Origin: Saccharomycopsis malanga
Lineage: Eukaryota; Ascomycota; Saccharomycetes; Ascoideales; Saccharomycopsidaceae
Assembly (NCBI GenBank): GCA_004014935.1
Contig: CP025322.1
Coordinates: 1,860,001 to 1,924,000, forward strand
Length of the DNA: 64,000 nt
Direction of reading: 5' to 3'
Below, one piece after another: positions 47,367-57,387 of this stretch. The stretch's first letter is position 1. Each line of letters starts with the position of its first letter. The notes beneath the pieces are model-generated. The model had not been told where the DNA came from and did no database searches. It saw only the letters and a program-made list of their open reading frames with translations. Made by a program: the position numbers and the translations under genes.

Positions 47367-47983
47367 TGCTTTTGCAAACATTATTTACTGTATATATTGC
47401 CAATAACTATATCCTCCAAGTTGTACTATTACTCAAGTAGGAAATTATTATCATATTATGATTCCACCCGGACATCCACCCGGACACCCATCACGGACGG
47501 GTAATACAATAAAATTTCATGGTTTGGAGTATAAATTGTTCTGGCGGTAAAAGTTTCTATTCTTTTCCCTTTGGTACCTCATTACATATTACATATATCA
47601 CTTCTGGATTACCAAGCCATAAAAGCAGTTCCTCCATCTTTAAATGTGCACAAATGGCCGGAAGGAGATTGATATAACGAACCCTATATAATATAATATC
47701 TGTTTTTGGGGCGGCCTTGGTCGTCCTGCTACTGCTGATATTGTTTCGCTTGGGGTTTACATGTTTTTTTCTTTTTCTGTTTAATTTTATTTTATTTTTC
47801 TAAATGTTACCATTTATTATGGCGTTTTATAAAGGTTTTGTAATTTTACTCGAGTTTTGTAGAATTGGTAAGGGTAAAAGTAGCCGAAAAACACAATGCG
47901 ATCATACAGTATGAAAGCAAGAAAAAAAATGTAAAAGACAAAAATTACATCATCACAAACAAACCAGCAATTACAATATAATC
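47367..47983. other. MRP1 3' region and YUH1 promoter
   Basis: 617 bp. Contains the repeated CACCCGGACA block with a Reb1-like site (47463-47505). No gene. Confidence 0.5.
47463..47505. promoter_or_regulatory. Tandem 12-bp repeat and Reb1-like site
   Basis: TCCACCCGGACA occurs twice in direct succession (47463-47474, 47475-47486), followed by CACCCATCACGGA and CGGGTAAT (47498-47505; Reb1 consensus is RTTACCCG on the other strand). The CACCC blocks resemble general regulatory factor sites. Confidence 0.45.
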
Positions 47984-48715
47984 ATGGCACCTCGGTCAGT
48001 TGTCCCCTTAGAGTCGAATCCTGTGGTATTCAGCGAGCTTGCGCATAAGCTAGGGCTCTCCAAGACATATGAATTCAATGATATCTACTCTATTAGTGAT
48101 CCAGAGCTTCTTGCCTATATTCCAAGACCGGTGAAGGCGATCATATTATTGTTTCCTATCACTGAACAGTTCGAAACAGCAAAGAACAAGGCTGATGCTC
48201 AAGCACCACTGTACAAGATTCCGAATCTGTCTAATGACGAACTAGTTTATTGGTTTCCTCAACAAATCAAAAACGCATGTGGTCTTTACGCTTTGATTCA
48301 CTCAATTGTAAATGTGAATCCTTCTTCAGACATTGAAGATGGCTCCGCTTTAGCCAATTTAATCAAGAAGATATCAACTAGCGCCAGAGACATTGAATCA
48401 CGAACAGACTTGATCGCTGGTTTGGAAGATCATTATTCAGATGCTGCCCAACAGGGCCAGACCGCGGCTCCTGAGGCAGAGGAAGAGATCAACTTGCACT
48501 TCATTAGTTTCGTGTTCAATGAAAAAGATGGCCATTTGTATGAGCTTGATGGTAGAAGAAAAGGCCCTATTGACTTGGGGCAAAGTTCTAATGTAAATCA
48601 CGATGTTCTCGACGAGCCAGCCGTGATTTCAAAGATCCAACAATACATGGATGCCGCAGACGAAAAGAATAAGTTGAACTACAATTTGATGGCATTGACT
48701 CCATCGCTTGATTGA
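47984..48715 (+). CDS. YUH1: Ubiquitin C-terminal hydrolase Yuh1 (UCH family)
   Basis: 243 residues. Cysteine protease that trims ubiquitin and Rub1/Nedd8 precursors. N-terminus VVPLESNPVVFSELAHKLGL matches the family. Catalytic Cys99 lies in KNACGLYALIHSIVN, His184 and Asp189 in DGHLYELDGRRKGP; the oxyanion Gln (FPQQIKNACG) precedes the Cys. Length equals yeast Yuh1 (236). Confidence 0.95.
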   Translation: MAPRSVVPLESNPVVFSELAHKLGLSKTYEFNDIYSISDPELLAYIPRPVKAIILLFPITEQFETAKNKADAQAPLYKIPNLSNDELVYWFPQQIKNACGLYALIHSIVNVNPSSDIEDGSALANLIKKISTSARDIESRTDLIAGLEDHYSDAAQQGQTAAPEAEEEINLHFISFVFNEKDGHLYELDGRRKGPIDLGQSSNVNHDVLDEPAVISKIQQYMDAADEKNKLNYNLMALTPSLD

Positions 48716-49056
48716 ATTATTGTTGGATATAGCTGTTTGTTTGTAGATGTTTTAATCAATTGATTGTTGTATACTCCATAATAATGTTAGAACTGTAGTT
48801 TTTATAGATTTGCCGCTTTAATCAACCATTTTGTGTGAAAATGATATGGTGTGCAGATCTTGGACCAGATTTAGGTCATATTGTAGACAATTTGGATCAA
48901 GTTTAAATAAAAGTGCCAGTGCGTCTATATACTATACTTTTGTATAATATACAGACGGACAGTTACTAACAAGCCGCTTAGCAAGAGCAAATGAGAATTC
49001 CAATGAGTTATATTTCTATACTAATTATATACTTTACATAAGCGTTTGACAGCAGA
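48716..49056. other. Convergent intergenic region, YUH1 / THP3
   Basis: 341 bp, AT-rich, nothing recognised. Confidence 0.5.
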
Positions 49057-50556
49057 TTAAATCTGCCCTTTAATATCGACCCTTTTGAAAGCATTACTGT
49101 GCAATGTGGTTATACGATCTTTTGCTAAACTAAACTCAAAGAACGAAATGTCGTTTTCTGAATTGGTAGTCAATGACAAATATGGATTCAATTTGTTTGT
49201 CTTCAAATATTCGCTGAGAGCTTTCAAAGAGTTGAATTTCAATTCCTTCTCGAGATAATTCAACGAAAGTTTCTTGTAGGATTTGGACATGATAAAAAGT
49301 GTCTTTATGCGCACCTTATCGATGATCATATCCAAAAACTTGATGAATATTCTAAACAAGTCTTTATACACACTTATTCTGTTTAGTTTCAAAATCTTTT
49401 CGTAAACTTGGAAAAACTTGTGATAATTATTACTATAGGTGGAGTCAAAAATATCCAAGGAGTTATCTATGAAAACGTTATTTACTTTACTTTTATAACT
49501 CATTTCTTTCTCGATTTTTTGGTTGTGTAGCTTTGCATTCGCCTCACTCTTTCTATCTTTCTGTTTGAAACTGACAAATGACACTTCCTCCTGGTATAAC
49601 TCATACAATTTCAATTTACACACTTCAGGAAAATTGTCTGTCAAGATGAAATATAGAATACGATAACTTAGAAACTCCAACTCGTTCTTTCCACTGATAT
49701 CAGGAGATTTATACAAATTCTTTAGCCTGCTTTGACATTGATTATACTCACCCAAATCGTTATTTTCTATAGCTATTTTGGCATGTGTCTCATACACATG
49801 CACAGTGAAGTCGTTCTGAATGAGCTGGACAGTAAGATCTTGACGTATAGACTTCAACTGATCACATATATAGTTATATTTTACATCTTCACTAGACGTG
49901 TACTTACTTAGGACAAACTCCAAAGACTTTTCCAATACAATTAATGGTCGGACCTTAGTTGGGTCAGGCGCAGAAGTGAGTCTTAAGTATCGTTTTTCCA
50001 AATCTTGACAACTTCCAATTAAGACTTTAGACTGGTCAGTGTTTTCCGCATAATCATTATAGCGCGGCTCATGATTTAATTCCTTTTCAAATCTTTGCCC
50101 TCTTATTTTCTTACGATATTCCGAATTATAATCGGCGTCTACTGATTCTTTGCTATGCTTTCTTTTCTGCACAGATGGCTTGATTTGTTTCTTTACAACT
50201 TTGTCTCCATTATATACTTTTTTCTTAGCCATCTTTGTAACTGGCAAATCTACTTCTAATTCCAAAGGAACCCTATCAAATATAGGCAACTTCTGCTTCG
50301 TCCAATCATTCGACCATATCTTATTTTCTTTCATAGCCTTTTCCACTAAATACTTAATCTCTCTCCGACATTCATTCCGCTGGTTTTCGTCAAGACGTAA
50401 AATGTCCATCTTATTAAAACTATCTATAGAAAACTTCTGAAGTGACGGAGGAATATCCGGTTGTTTCCCCTGCACCTGACCCGTTGAAGTCCCTCCACCA
50501 TTTGATTGCTTTCTATTACCCAATTTTTTTGGTTGTACCTCATTATAAGTCGCCAT
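49057..50556 (-). CDS. THP3: Thp3, SAC3/GANP-domain protein (LENG8 homologue)
   Basis: 499 residues. In yeast Thp3 pairs with Csn12 in transcription elongation and mRNA maturation. The N-terminal 150 residues are basic and disordered, with IPPSLQKFSIDSF and a KKK/KRKHS nuclear-type stretch. The conserved core begins with LIGSCQDLEKRYLRLTSAPD, PTKVRPLIVLEKSLEFVLSK, YNYICDQLKSIRQDLTVQLI, QNDFTVHVYETHAKIAIENN and DLGEYNQCQSRLKNLY (about 175-280), the SAC3/GANP signature of this subfamily. Length agrees with yeast Thp3 (about 470). Divergent from PBA1. Confidence 0.92.
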   Translation of the reverse strand: MATYNEVQPKKLGNRKQSNGGGTSTGQVQGKQPDIPPSLQKFSIDSFNKMDILRLDENQRNECRREIKYLVEKAMKENKIWSNDWTKQKLPIFDRVPLELEVDLPVTKMAKKKVYNGDKVVKKQIKPSVQKRKHSKESVDADYNSEYRKKIRGQRFEKELNHEPRYNDYAENTDQSKVLIGSCQDLEKRYLRLTSAPDPTKVRPLIVLEKSLEFVLSKYTSSEDVKYNYICDQLKSIRQDLTVQLIQNDFTVHVYETHAKIAIENNDLGEYNQCQSRLKNLYKSPDISGKNELEFLSYRILYFILTDNFPEVCKLKLYELYQEEVSFVSFKQKDRKSEANAKLHNQKIEKEMSYKSKVNNVFIDNSLDIFDSTYSNNYHKFFQVYEKILKLNRISVYKDLFRIFIKFLDMIIDKVRIKTLFIMSKSYKKLSLNYLEKELKFNSLKALSEYLKTNKLNPYLSLTTNSENDISFFEFSLAKDRITTLHSNAFKRVDIKGQI

Positions 50557-50879
50557 ACTTTCATTCGTTTCTCTCCTCTTAAATTACCCTATATAATACC
50601 CAAATGTAATATCAAAAATAGACAATAAATCCGCTCACTTTTTCACTCTCCTTCTGGCGCTTTAATACCTTGGTCACTATCCATATACTCAAGATTGGTA
50701 CAATAACTCCCTCAATTTTGTCTTTTCTCACCAGGAGACTATCGATGCTCCATGTGACAGATACGTGAGGCCACATATCTCTGCATGTATTGATTTTTCA
50801 TGATTGTTAAGTGGGTAAGAGGAAGGCGAAGATAATATTTTCTATTAGTGGGCACAATAGAAATCAATATTGTTACGAG
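50557..50879. other. Divergent promoter region, THP3 / PBA1
   Basis: 323 bp shared upstream region. No motif I can name with confidence; a T-rich run and short direct repeats only. Confidence 0.5.
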
Positions 50880-51782
50880 ATGCTTGTAAGTTAAGTTTTT
50901 CCATTGGTGTAAGCTCTTTATAATTTTTTGATACTAACAAGCCAGTTTAAACCGTGGTCTGAATTTGAAAGAGCGCCTCGTCATGCGCTTGATGAAGCTA
51001 ACTATGATGATGAAACCTCATTAAAACCAACTATTCAGCTACCAGATGTTTTTATAACCAAGGAAAATGCGTTTGAAGTTAGTAGATCTTTTCCTTTGAT
51101 TATTGTTCCATACAATTTGCAATTTCTTATTGATTCTGTCCCAATTAAAACAGCAACCATTGCTACTGTGACTGCTACCCAACAAGCTCTGGCTGAAACA
51201 AACCCACAAACATCAGAGTTTCTCGAAGATGAAAACTTGTATACTGCTACTTTACCAGAGGATTCCCTCAAGCGTTACGAGGTGAAAGTGCTAACTTTCG
51301 AGCCGCTCAGCATCAATGCCATTGTAGTCCCAAACCTCACAAATGCACATCCTATACTACAACACCAATTGAGTCGTTTTGTTCTCAAAACACTTGATCC
51401 AGAGCTCTTAGTGCTACTTTCTCCTTGTACTCTTAACTATAGCGAATCAGTCTGTAAATTAGTTCATATGACAGGTCAAAAACATGCCCAATTCACTGCC
51501 TTTGCGAACGTAAACCCTTTGAAACCTCCTCATTTTATACTGGGAATCACTGCTGCCATGATGTCTGCAGCAGTATTTGCCCAAGTAGATACCGTCAATT
51601 TGGTTTTGGACTCAGAGGGGACTCTCAATTTCGAAAGAATAAATAACGATTCCGTCTTGGCAGCAGCTAAGATTTTGTCAGAGTTTTTGGGACTTTCGTC
51701 TTCACTATATATTGAGTTTAAGAACAGTGTTCTCAAAAGATCTAACCTCAACGACTACGTCACATCTGGAATGTATATATAG
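50880..51782 (+). CDS. PBA1: Proteasome assembly chaperone Pba1 (Poc1), two-codon first exon
   Basis: Exons 50880-50885 and 50946-51782; 280 residues. Exon 1 encodes only Met-Leu; the 60-bp intron has GTAAGT, TACTAAC (50932-50938) and CCAG, so the branch A lies only 8 nt from the 3' end. Exon 2 continues F-K-P-W-S, giving MLFKPWSE against MLFKQWND of yeast Pba1, whose gene YLR199C also has an early intron. The C-terminus SGMYI ends in an HbYX-type motif (hydrophobic-Tyr-X) that docks into the 20S alpha-ring; yeast ends SGLYI. The rest is poorly conserved. Works as a heterodimer with Pba2. Confidence 0.9.
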
Positions 51783-52593
51783 TATTTGGCTAGACAATAT
51801 AGACCGTGCGCGATTCTGAGCTGAGACTTTGTAGTTTGCAATAGTTTGATGGAACCCTGGTTAACATACTGGAACTTCTAATATCAAAGTAGAAACTTCA
51901 TAAACAAATGCCCATAGTTTTAATCAGTACAATGGCTGTCAAGCCCTAAACAAGTCCCATGTTTTTGCAAATATATATAAATATGATAAACTTAATTTAT
52001 TTTAAATTTAACAACCAAATCTGAAGAAAACTTACTGTGGCCCGTACATAATTTCAATTTACAGTTGAACAATCGATAATCCTGAGTTAAATATAGGCAA
52101 TTAATAATTGTCTTCATTAGATGTTGAATATAAATTGGATTTCGAAATGAAAAAGTTATTCTAAAAGGCTGACTGACGGCTACAAAAGAATCTATAGCTT
52201 GTATACAATTCAACTGTAGTTGACTTTTGTAATTAATAATAATGATCTCTTATTTTGAAACCAGTATATATCAGTTGCGTATACAAAGTAAAAAAAAGTA
52301 AGAAAAAAGAGAATGACAAAATAGAGATTTATGAACTGTGACTCGAATACTTATAAGTAGCTATATTTATAATCTCATAGTAAACAAACCCACTGATGAT
52401 TTCAATGTCTACTACTACTAACAAACATACTACAAAACAAGGATCAATAAAAAAACATGCTATGCGGACTATAATCATAAAAAGATACAAAAATAATGAG
52501 ATGAAGAACAAGACGCAAAAAAATGCAAAATCAGGTTTTTAAAACCCAAACAAGAGTAGCAAAATCAAATGTGGAAAATTGGTACGCTGTGAA
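51783..52593. other. Convergent intergenic region, PBA1 / RFX1
   Basis: 811 bp, AT-rich, with a SINE tail at 52231-52290. No gene seen. Confidence 0.5.
52231..52290 (-). mobile_element. SINE tail fragment
   Basis: Minus strand: ACTTTGTATACGCAACTGAT, ATATACTGGTTTCAAAATAA and GAGATCATTATTATTAATTA, the last 60 bp of the family. Confidence 0.6.
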
Positions 52594-55071
52594 TTACAAG
52601 AGAACAGACAAAAGCTCATTTTCATCAACAGCGCCAAAATATCCGCCTAACAAGTCAACTGAGTAATTTTTGTCATGACCTGGGCCTTTTACTTTTTTGT
52701 CAATATTGTCAGGAAGATTGAAATCGGAGTGAAGAGAGTCGTTTTGATGCAATTCGTTTGTCTTATCGATATTGACAGTAGTTAGATGGGCGTCGGAAAC
52801 GTCACCGAGAACGGTATTCAAGGAATCATTGAGATTGTTTACAGGTTCATGATCAAAAACTCTATGGATAGGATTTGAAAATGGTTGGTTCATTAATGGT
52901 TTTGTCTTAGGTTCGTCATTAAACAAACTCAAAAACCCACCAACCTCTCCATACCATACAAACCATTCATTGATCCAGTTTTTGAGAGTCCACCAGTTGA
53001 GAAACAGTTGCTCTGAGCCTTGGAAAAACACTTTTTTGAGGGCAGCGTCAAACATTGTGTTGAATAAGAGGGGAAAGACCCAATGAGGGATGTCTGAAAA
53101 ACGTGCTGGCAAACTGGAAAAATAATTTAGCCATTTGCTGACAATGTTTTCTTGTTGAGTGTTGAACAACTGCGGGATTTCTGTAGAAAAGATATTTTGA
53201 AATGTGTGAACATTTTGTTTAGAAACCGGCAAACTTTGTAGAACTAAATCATTGACATCCACATGATGAGTCCAAGACAAATGGAGATCGGTAGCGGTCT
53301 CTTCGTTCGTAAGCAACTGGTTAGCTTTACTACTAAACTGGCAAATGTCAACAATTTTGGCCATCAAGCTAGAGAAACGCTGTGCACAACTAAGTTTCAT
53401 GTAGCAAAGTTTCTTAGGCAAATACTGGAGACTCTCGGCAAGTAAAGTCGGATAGCATCTAGAAATGTGTTGAAGTTGTTTCAAGACGTGGTCAGGAACA
53501 GGCTGCAAAATCAACTTGCTTAGCATTTTCAAGAGAAACTGATAAAGCAAAATGTCGCATTTCTGGATCCAAGGAATAATGGATTCAGAGGTGTACAATT
53601 TGAACACGGGGTTGGTGAGAGGCCTTTGGAAAGAGTGCAATGATTTTGTCAATGTTTTCAATTTCATATAACGCAATGATTCAAAGACAGAGGTGCAATG
53701 GCTTTTATACAAGGAAAACAAGGTGGCTGCGACATCGGCACTTACTAGAGGCTCTGATTTTGGCAAATACGGATCTATCAGAGGTAATGTCAACAACATA
53801 TTAAGATCATACTCTTCGTGTAGGTCTTCCCCAAAATGTTCCAAAGAATCAAGCAAGTTTGGAATAAACGTCATTTTGATGTCGTCACAGTGATCGTACA
53901 CATATGAATCCAAAGCCAACAGTGACAGCAGAGAAGCAGGTCCGGCAAAAGAAGAGCAATTGGTGGAAGCAGGACTCAATTGCGTGGCACTGTACATTGG
54001 TGATTGCACAGTAGAAGTGATTGAAGAATCTACACCATCAAATACACTTCTTAATGGGGAAGACACTTCAGAGCTGCAAGCTTCATACGACACTGCAGAA
54101 GAGGCACTACTGGTGTTGTCTTCTACCAACTGGATCCCACAATAATGGTATTTGCTCTGGCCTCTGACGCCATATCGATGAATAGTGATGAATGGAAACA
54201 CCAAGCGAAGAAGTTTGCCAAAAAGAGCTGGCGATAGTGAAGGAACAGCATGGTCAGCACATACGGTTACGTATTTGGCGAAGATTCGGTTTCTTGGTAT
54301 ATGGCCGTCGCTTTTGATGGCACAGGCCTGTTTCAACCAGGCTGTGCCGAAAAGCTGTTGTTTTTTTGATTTGGGCAAGCACAAGAGCATGGTTTTGAAC
54401 TGTTTCACGCTAAGTTTCTCCAGAGGATCTATGGTGTTTATCTTTGTAATGCTTTGTTTTTTATCGTTCAACTTGGCTTTCTTCTCTATGATACCGCCGT
54501 CAAACTCCAACTGGCGTATAAGAGTAGCCAAGCCTTTCAATGAAAACTTGTCTGTATTGTTCATAAGCACACGTAAATCCTTGTCTGCTTGGGATAGAGG
54601 CTTTCCGCGTGGTTTGACTACCGGAGGCTCCTGACGTAGGGTCTTTTTGTTGAAATCTGGACCAACAATACCAGGACTTGAGCTAGGAGTGCTGGGAAAA
54701 GACTGAACAGAAACATTGCGCAGATGACTTGGCATCCGACGTTGCTGAGGATGCTGTGCCAATATATGAGGAACTATAGGTTGAGGATGTGCGAGTTGAG
54801 GCTGAGGTTGAGGTAGTTGAGCGGCCATGTTTGAAAAAGAGTCATTATTCATGACATTTAATTGGTTCATATTCATTTGGTTCACATTATTACCATTCAT
54901 AGTGAACTGCTGAGGAAACGAAACAAGTTGAAACCCTGATAGTGGCATGTTGGGAATGACCTCAACATCAGGTTTCACCTGACCATTGCTAAAAAGAACG
55001 TTAGGGACCCCAGGGGCCTGCTGGTGCTGGAAGTCATTATTGATATTGCCGTTGTTGAAACGTTGAGACAT
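52594..55071 (-). CDS. RFX1: RFX-family transcription factor (Rfx1/Crt1)
   Basis: 825 residues. Winged-helix factor binding X-box sites; in yeast it represses DNA-damage genes such as ribonucleotide reductase. The N-terminus is Asn/Gln/Pro-rich. The RFX DNA-binding domain lies at about 243-317: AWLKQACAIKSDGHIPRNRI, FAKYVTVCADH, LFGKLLRLVFPFITIHRYGV and RGQSKYHYCGIQLV; the recognition wing RxGVRGQSKYHY is intact. The rest contains the conserved RFX C-terminal dimerisation-type region (FESLRYMKLKTLTKSL and onward). Length is close to yeast Rfx1 (811). Confidence 0.92.
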   Translation of the reverse strand: MSQRFNNGNINNDFQHQQAPGVPNVLFSNGQVKPDVEVIPNMPLSGFQLVSFPQQFTMNGNNVNQMNMNQLNVMNNDSFSNMAAQLPQPQPQLAHPQPIVPHILAQHPQQRRMPSHLRNVSVQSFPSTPSSSPGIVGPDFNKKTLRQEPPVVKPRGKPLSQADKDLRVLMNNTDKFSLKGLATLIRQLEFDGGIIEKKAKLNDKKQSITKINTIDPLEKLSVKQFKTMLLCLPKSKKQQLFGTAWLKQACAIKSDGHIPRNRIFAKYVTVCADHAVPSLSPALFGKLLRLVFPFITIHRYGVRGQSKYHYCGIQLVEDNTSSASSAVSYEACSSEVSSPLRSVFDGVDSSITSTVQSPMYSATQLSPASTNCSSFAGPASLLSLLALDSYVYDHCDDIKMTFIPNLLDSLEHFGEDLHEEYDLNMLLTLPLIDPYLPKSEPLVSADVAATLFSLYKSHCTSVFESLRYMKLKTLTKSLHSFQRPLTNPVFKLYTSESIIPWIQKCDILLYQFLLKMLSKLILQPVPDHVLKQLQHISRCYPTLLAESLQYLPKKLCYMKLSCAQRFSSLMAKIVDICQFSSKANQLLTNEETATDLHLSWTHHVDVNDLVLQSLPVSKQNVHTFQNIFSTEIPQLFNTQQENIVSKWLNYFSSLPARFSDIPHWVFPLLFNTMFDAALKKVFFQGSEQLFLNWWTLKNWINEWFVWYGEVGGFLSLFNDEPKTKPLMNQPFSNPIHRVFDHEPVNNLNDSLNTVLGDVSDAHLTTVNIDKTNELHQNDSLHSDFNLPDNIDKKVKGPGHDKNYSVDLLGGYFGAVDENELLSVLL

Positions 55072-56236
55072 TTAATATGACAAGCTAACCAAAGGGGCTA
55101 CCAAAGCAGTCTTTCAGATAGCAAAATGGTCTTTAGATATCACCAACAGGACTATCCTTCCACTGAGTTGGTCACACTAAGGCTGGGCAGAGCAATATCT
55201 AGACGTCGGTTAGTTGTGTGAAAAATTGCCAAAAGATTGCCAAAAGATTGCCGATCGTGCGCTCATATATATGCTATGAAAATTGCATAGACATACAAGG
55301 CTAAAAATAAGACTGTACCAAGCCCAATCTGGTCAACCAATAGAAACTGTTCAACTCAATCGATTATATCAGATGACTAAACGGTGGTGATCCACTACAA
55401 TCAACGTAGGTAAAACGCAAAATGTATACATACAATTAATATGACTCCTAAAACACAACCCACAAGACAATCAACAGTCCCAAGCAGGATCTCAGTGTTC
55501 GAAACAATAACAACGAAACCAGAAAAGTGTCAAGAGTGCCAGACAGTGCAAGGCAAACGTGGAAAATCAGACAAAGAAAGAAAGAATAAGAGGAGAAAGA
55601 GGTTGCACGGACGGAGAAATTTTATAGTGCGAGCAAAACCGGGGAACTCCCGTGTCGGACAGTGGTGGGTAAGCCATGAACCATATTGGAGGTATCAATG
55701 TGAATAATTGTTATTTTTGCTTTTGATGAGACCAGTTGATGATTGGCAAGTAGTTTGTAAAACAGAATGGTGATGAACAGATTTGAGAATATGATCTGAA
55801 ATGTGGTAGAATAAGTGTAATAACTGAGTAACAATAAATAGTTTAAATTGATCATTTGAAATTTTGAGATGATTAAAAAGTTCTCATGAATAATAGTACC
55901 CACTTCTTGAGAATTTTGTGCTATTCAAATAAGTGCACTTCTTGAAGATTTCACGAACTCATAGATAACATTTGTGAATGCTATTTAAATCAAATGTATA
56001 ATCAATCAATCATTGGACAACATCAAAATCATTTGCAAATCATAACGTTTTTTCTTGTGAACAATAAGTATTGCTTTTTCTCATAAGCCACATTCTTGCA
56101 AGCCATGTAATGAGTTGCTTTGATGAATTGATTTCAACCAATCGTTAAGCATCAACGTTTTCGATGAATAAATACCATAATATGATTTTTATTGCCCATT
56201 AGCTTCTGCTAGTCTATGTATACCCATCCACCTCTC
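55072..56236. other. Intergenic region, RFX1 promoter to DCC1 3' end
   Basis: 1.16 kb. First 350 bp are RFX1 upstream sequence. An 88-codon basic frame at 55441-55707 is not recognised. 55710-56200 has no gene; it contains short repeats of CTTCTTGA and GAATGC types only. Confidence 0.45.
55219..55255. promoter_or_regulatory. Three phased ATTGCC half-sites upstream of RFX1
   Basis: ATTGCCAAAAG is repeated twice and followed by ATTGCCGATCG, so three ATTGCC units recur every 11 bp about 160 bp upstream of the ATG. The unit resembles half of the RFX X-box (GTTGCC). Confidence 0.4.
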
Positions 56237-57387
56237 TTAGCGTCCCATAACAACCACTCGCTTCCCCTCTGTCCGACGCCTTGCATACTTGATAATAAAC
56301 TTGTCCATCTTCAAACCCTTGACATTCAACTCCTCCACAAATGGCGTAATTTCGTCCAAATCCCACTTGCTCTGTACTGTGAAAAGTTCCTTGAACCTCT
56401 GTGCGGGGTCTGGCGACAAGAACAGTTTGGGAAAGTACTGGATCCGGTTGTTGAGAGGTCTTGCAAAATAACCTGCTAGCCAATGCATTTCCACTGGGAT
56501 ATTGTAAAGTTGCGGAAATGATGCTTTCCATTTGATAAGAAATTCATTAGGAGCAATGAGTTTCTTTGCATGTTGCTTAAGTGTTTCAATACCGTACCAT
56601 ACAGCCACTTTTTTCTCGTCCACTGCAAATGTGGAGCTCGTAGTTGATGTTGAGAATTTCCGAAGCACAGTGGTGATAACCTGTATAGGAAACCTTGGAT
56701 CACTAGCATGTTTTGTGAGTTCAGATGCAGATACCGAAGAGAAATCATTAGTTGTTGCCTGTATAGTCACTATTACTCTGTCCAATGCCTCTGAAAGGAA
56801 CCGATCCGACAATATACAGGCGTATCCATTCACCTCAGACCCCTTGAGAGCAGTGTATGTGTTGTCAAACTCAAGATTTGAGATGGGTGAATTATTGCGT
56901 AACTGTTCTATGGAAGTACTCAAATGGTATTCCTTGGGACTAAAGTCAAGCTCTCCATGGTATACAGGCAACATGGCGGTCTCTATTGTGCCCTTGTCAA
57001 GTCTACATTCAAAATCAGAATCAAAGCTGGTGATTCCAACAAGTCTTTTAAAACTCAATTGATCCGCAAACTGTGCTGAATCATCTTTGGAATCAACACA
57101 CAGCTGATCCACTTCATGATACGCAAGAATCACATTATTGGAATGATTTTTTCGCTTCAATTTGAACGTCTGGCTCTCTGAACAAAGAACAGCAAAGCCT
57201 TCGTTTGCTGGAGCCTTGAAATAAAGCCTTTTGACGCGTTAATAACAGTACTGACGCGTAAATTAAACCTGCTAAAAAGTGAAAATACTTACGGCTCATG
57301 CTTCGACTCAATGATTTCAAGAAGCTCAGGTACTAACTCAATAGTGCTGTATGTGGAATCTTCATTCAATGCAGCATATACTTCCAT
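56237..57387 (-). CDS. DCC1: Sister chromatid cohesion protein Dcc1 (Ctf18-RFC subunit), one intron
   Basis: Exons 57387-57293 and 57227-56237; 361 residues. Dcc1 with Ctf8 and Ctf18 forms an alternative clamp loader for cohesion. Exon 1 gives MEVYAALNEDSTYSTIELVP then ELLEIIESKHE; exon 2 enters at LYFKAPANEGFAVLCSE and continues TFKLKRKNHSNNVILAY, matching yeast Dcc1 (LRFK...VVLCS...VLKQRKHSNTVLL). C-terminus: QSKWDLDEITPFVEELNVKG, LKMDKFIIKYARRRTEGKR. The 65-bp intron has GTAAGT, branch TATTAAC and AAAAG. Two MluI boxes lie inside it. Without splicing the frame stops at a TAA just before exon 2. Confidence 0.9.
57234..57259. promoter_or_regulatory. Two MluI boxes (ACGCGT) inside the DCC1 intron
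   Basis: ACGCGT at 57234-57239 and 57254-57259, 20 bp apart, within the 65-bp intron. The first overlaps the branch site (TATTAACGCGT on the coding strand). No ACGCGT is seen in the 500 bp upstream of the ATG. Confidence 0.5.

Noticed and set aside
55441-55707. 88-codon basic frame between RFX1 and DCC1
   Set aside because: Composition reflects an A/G-rich stretch (AAAG/AGAA); no known motif and no promoter sign.
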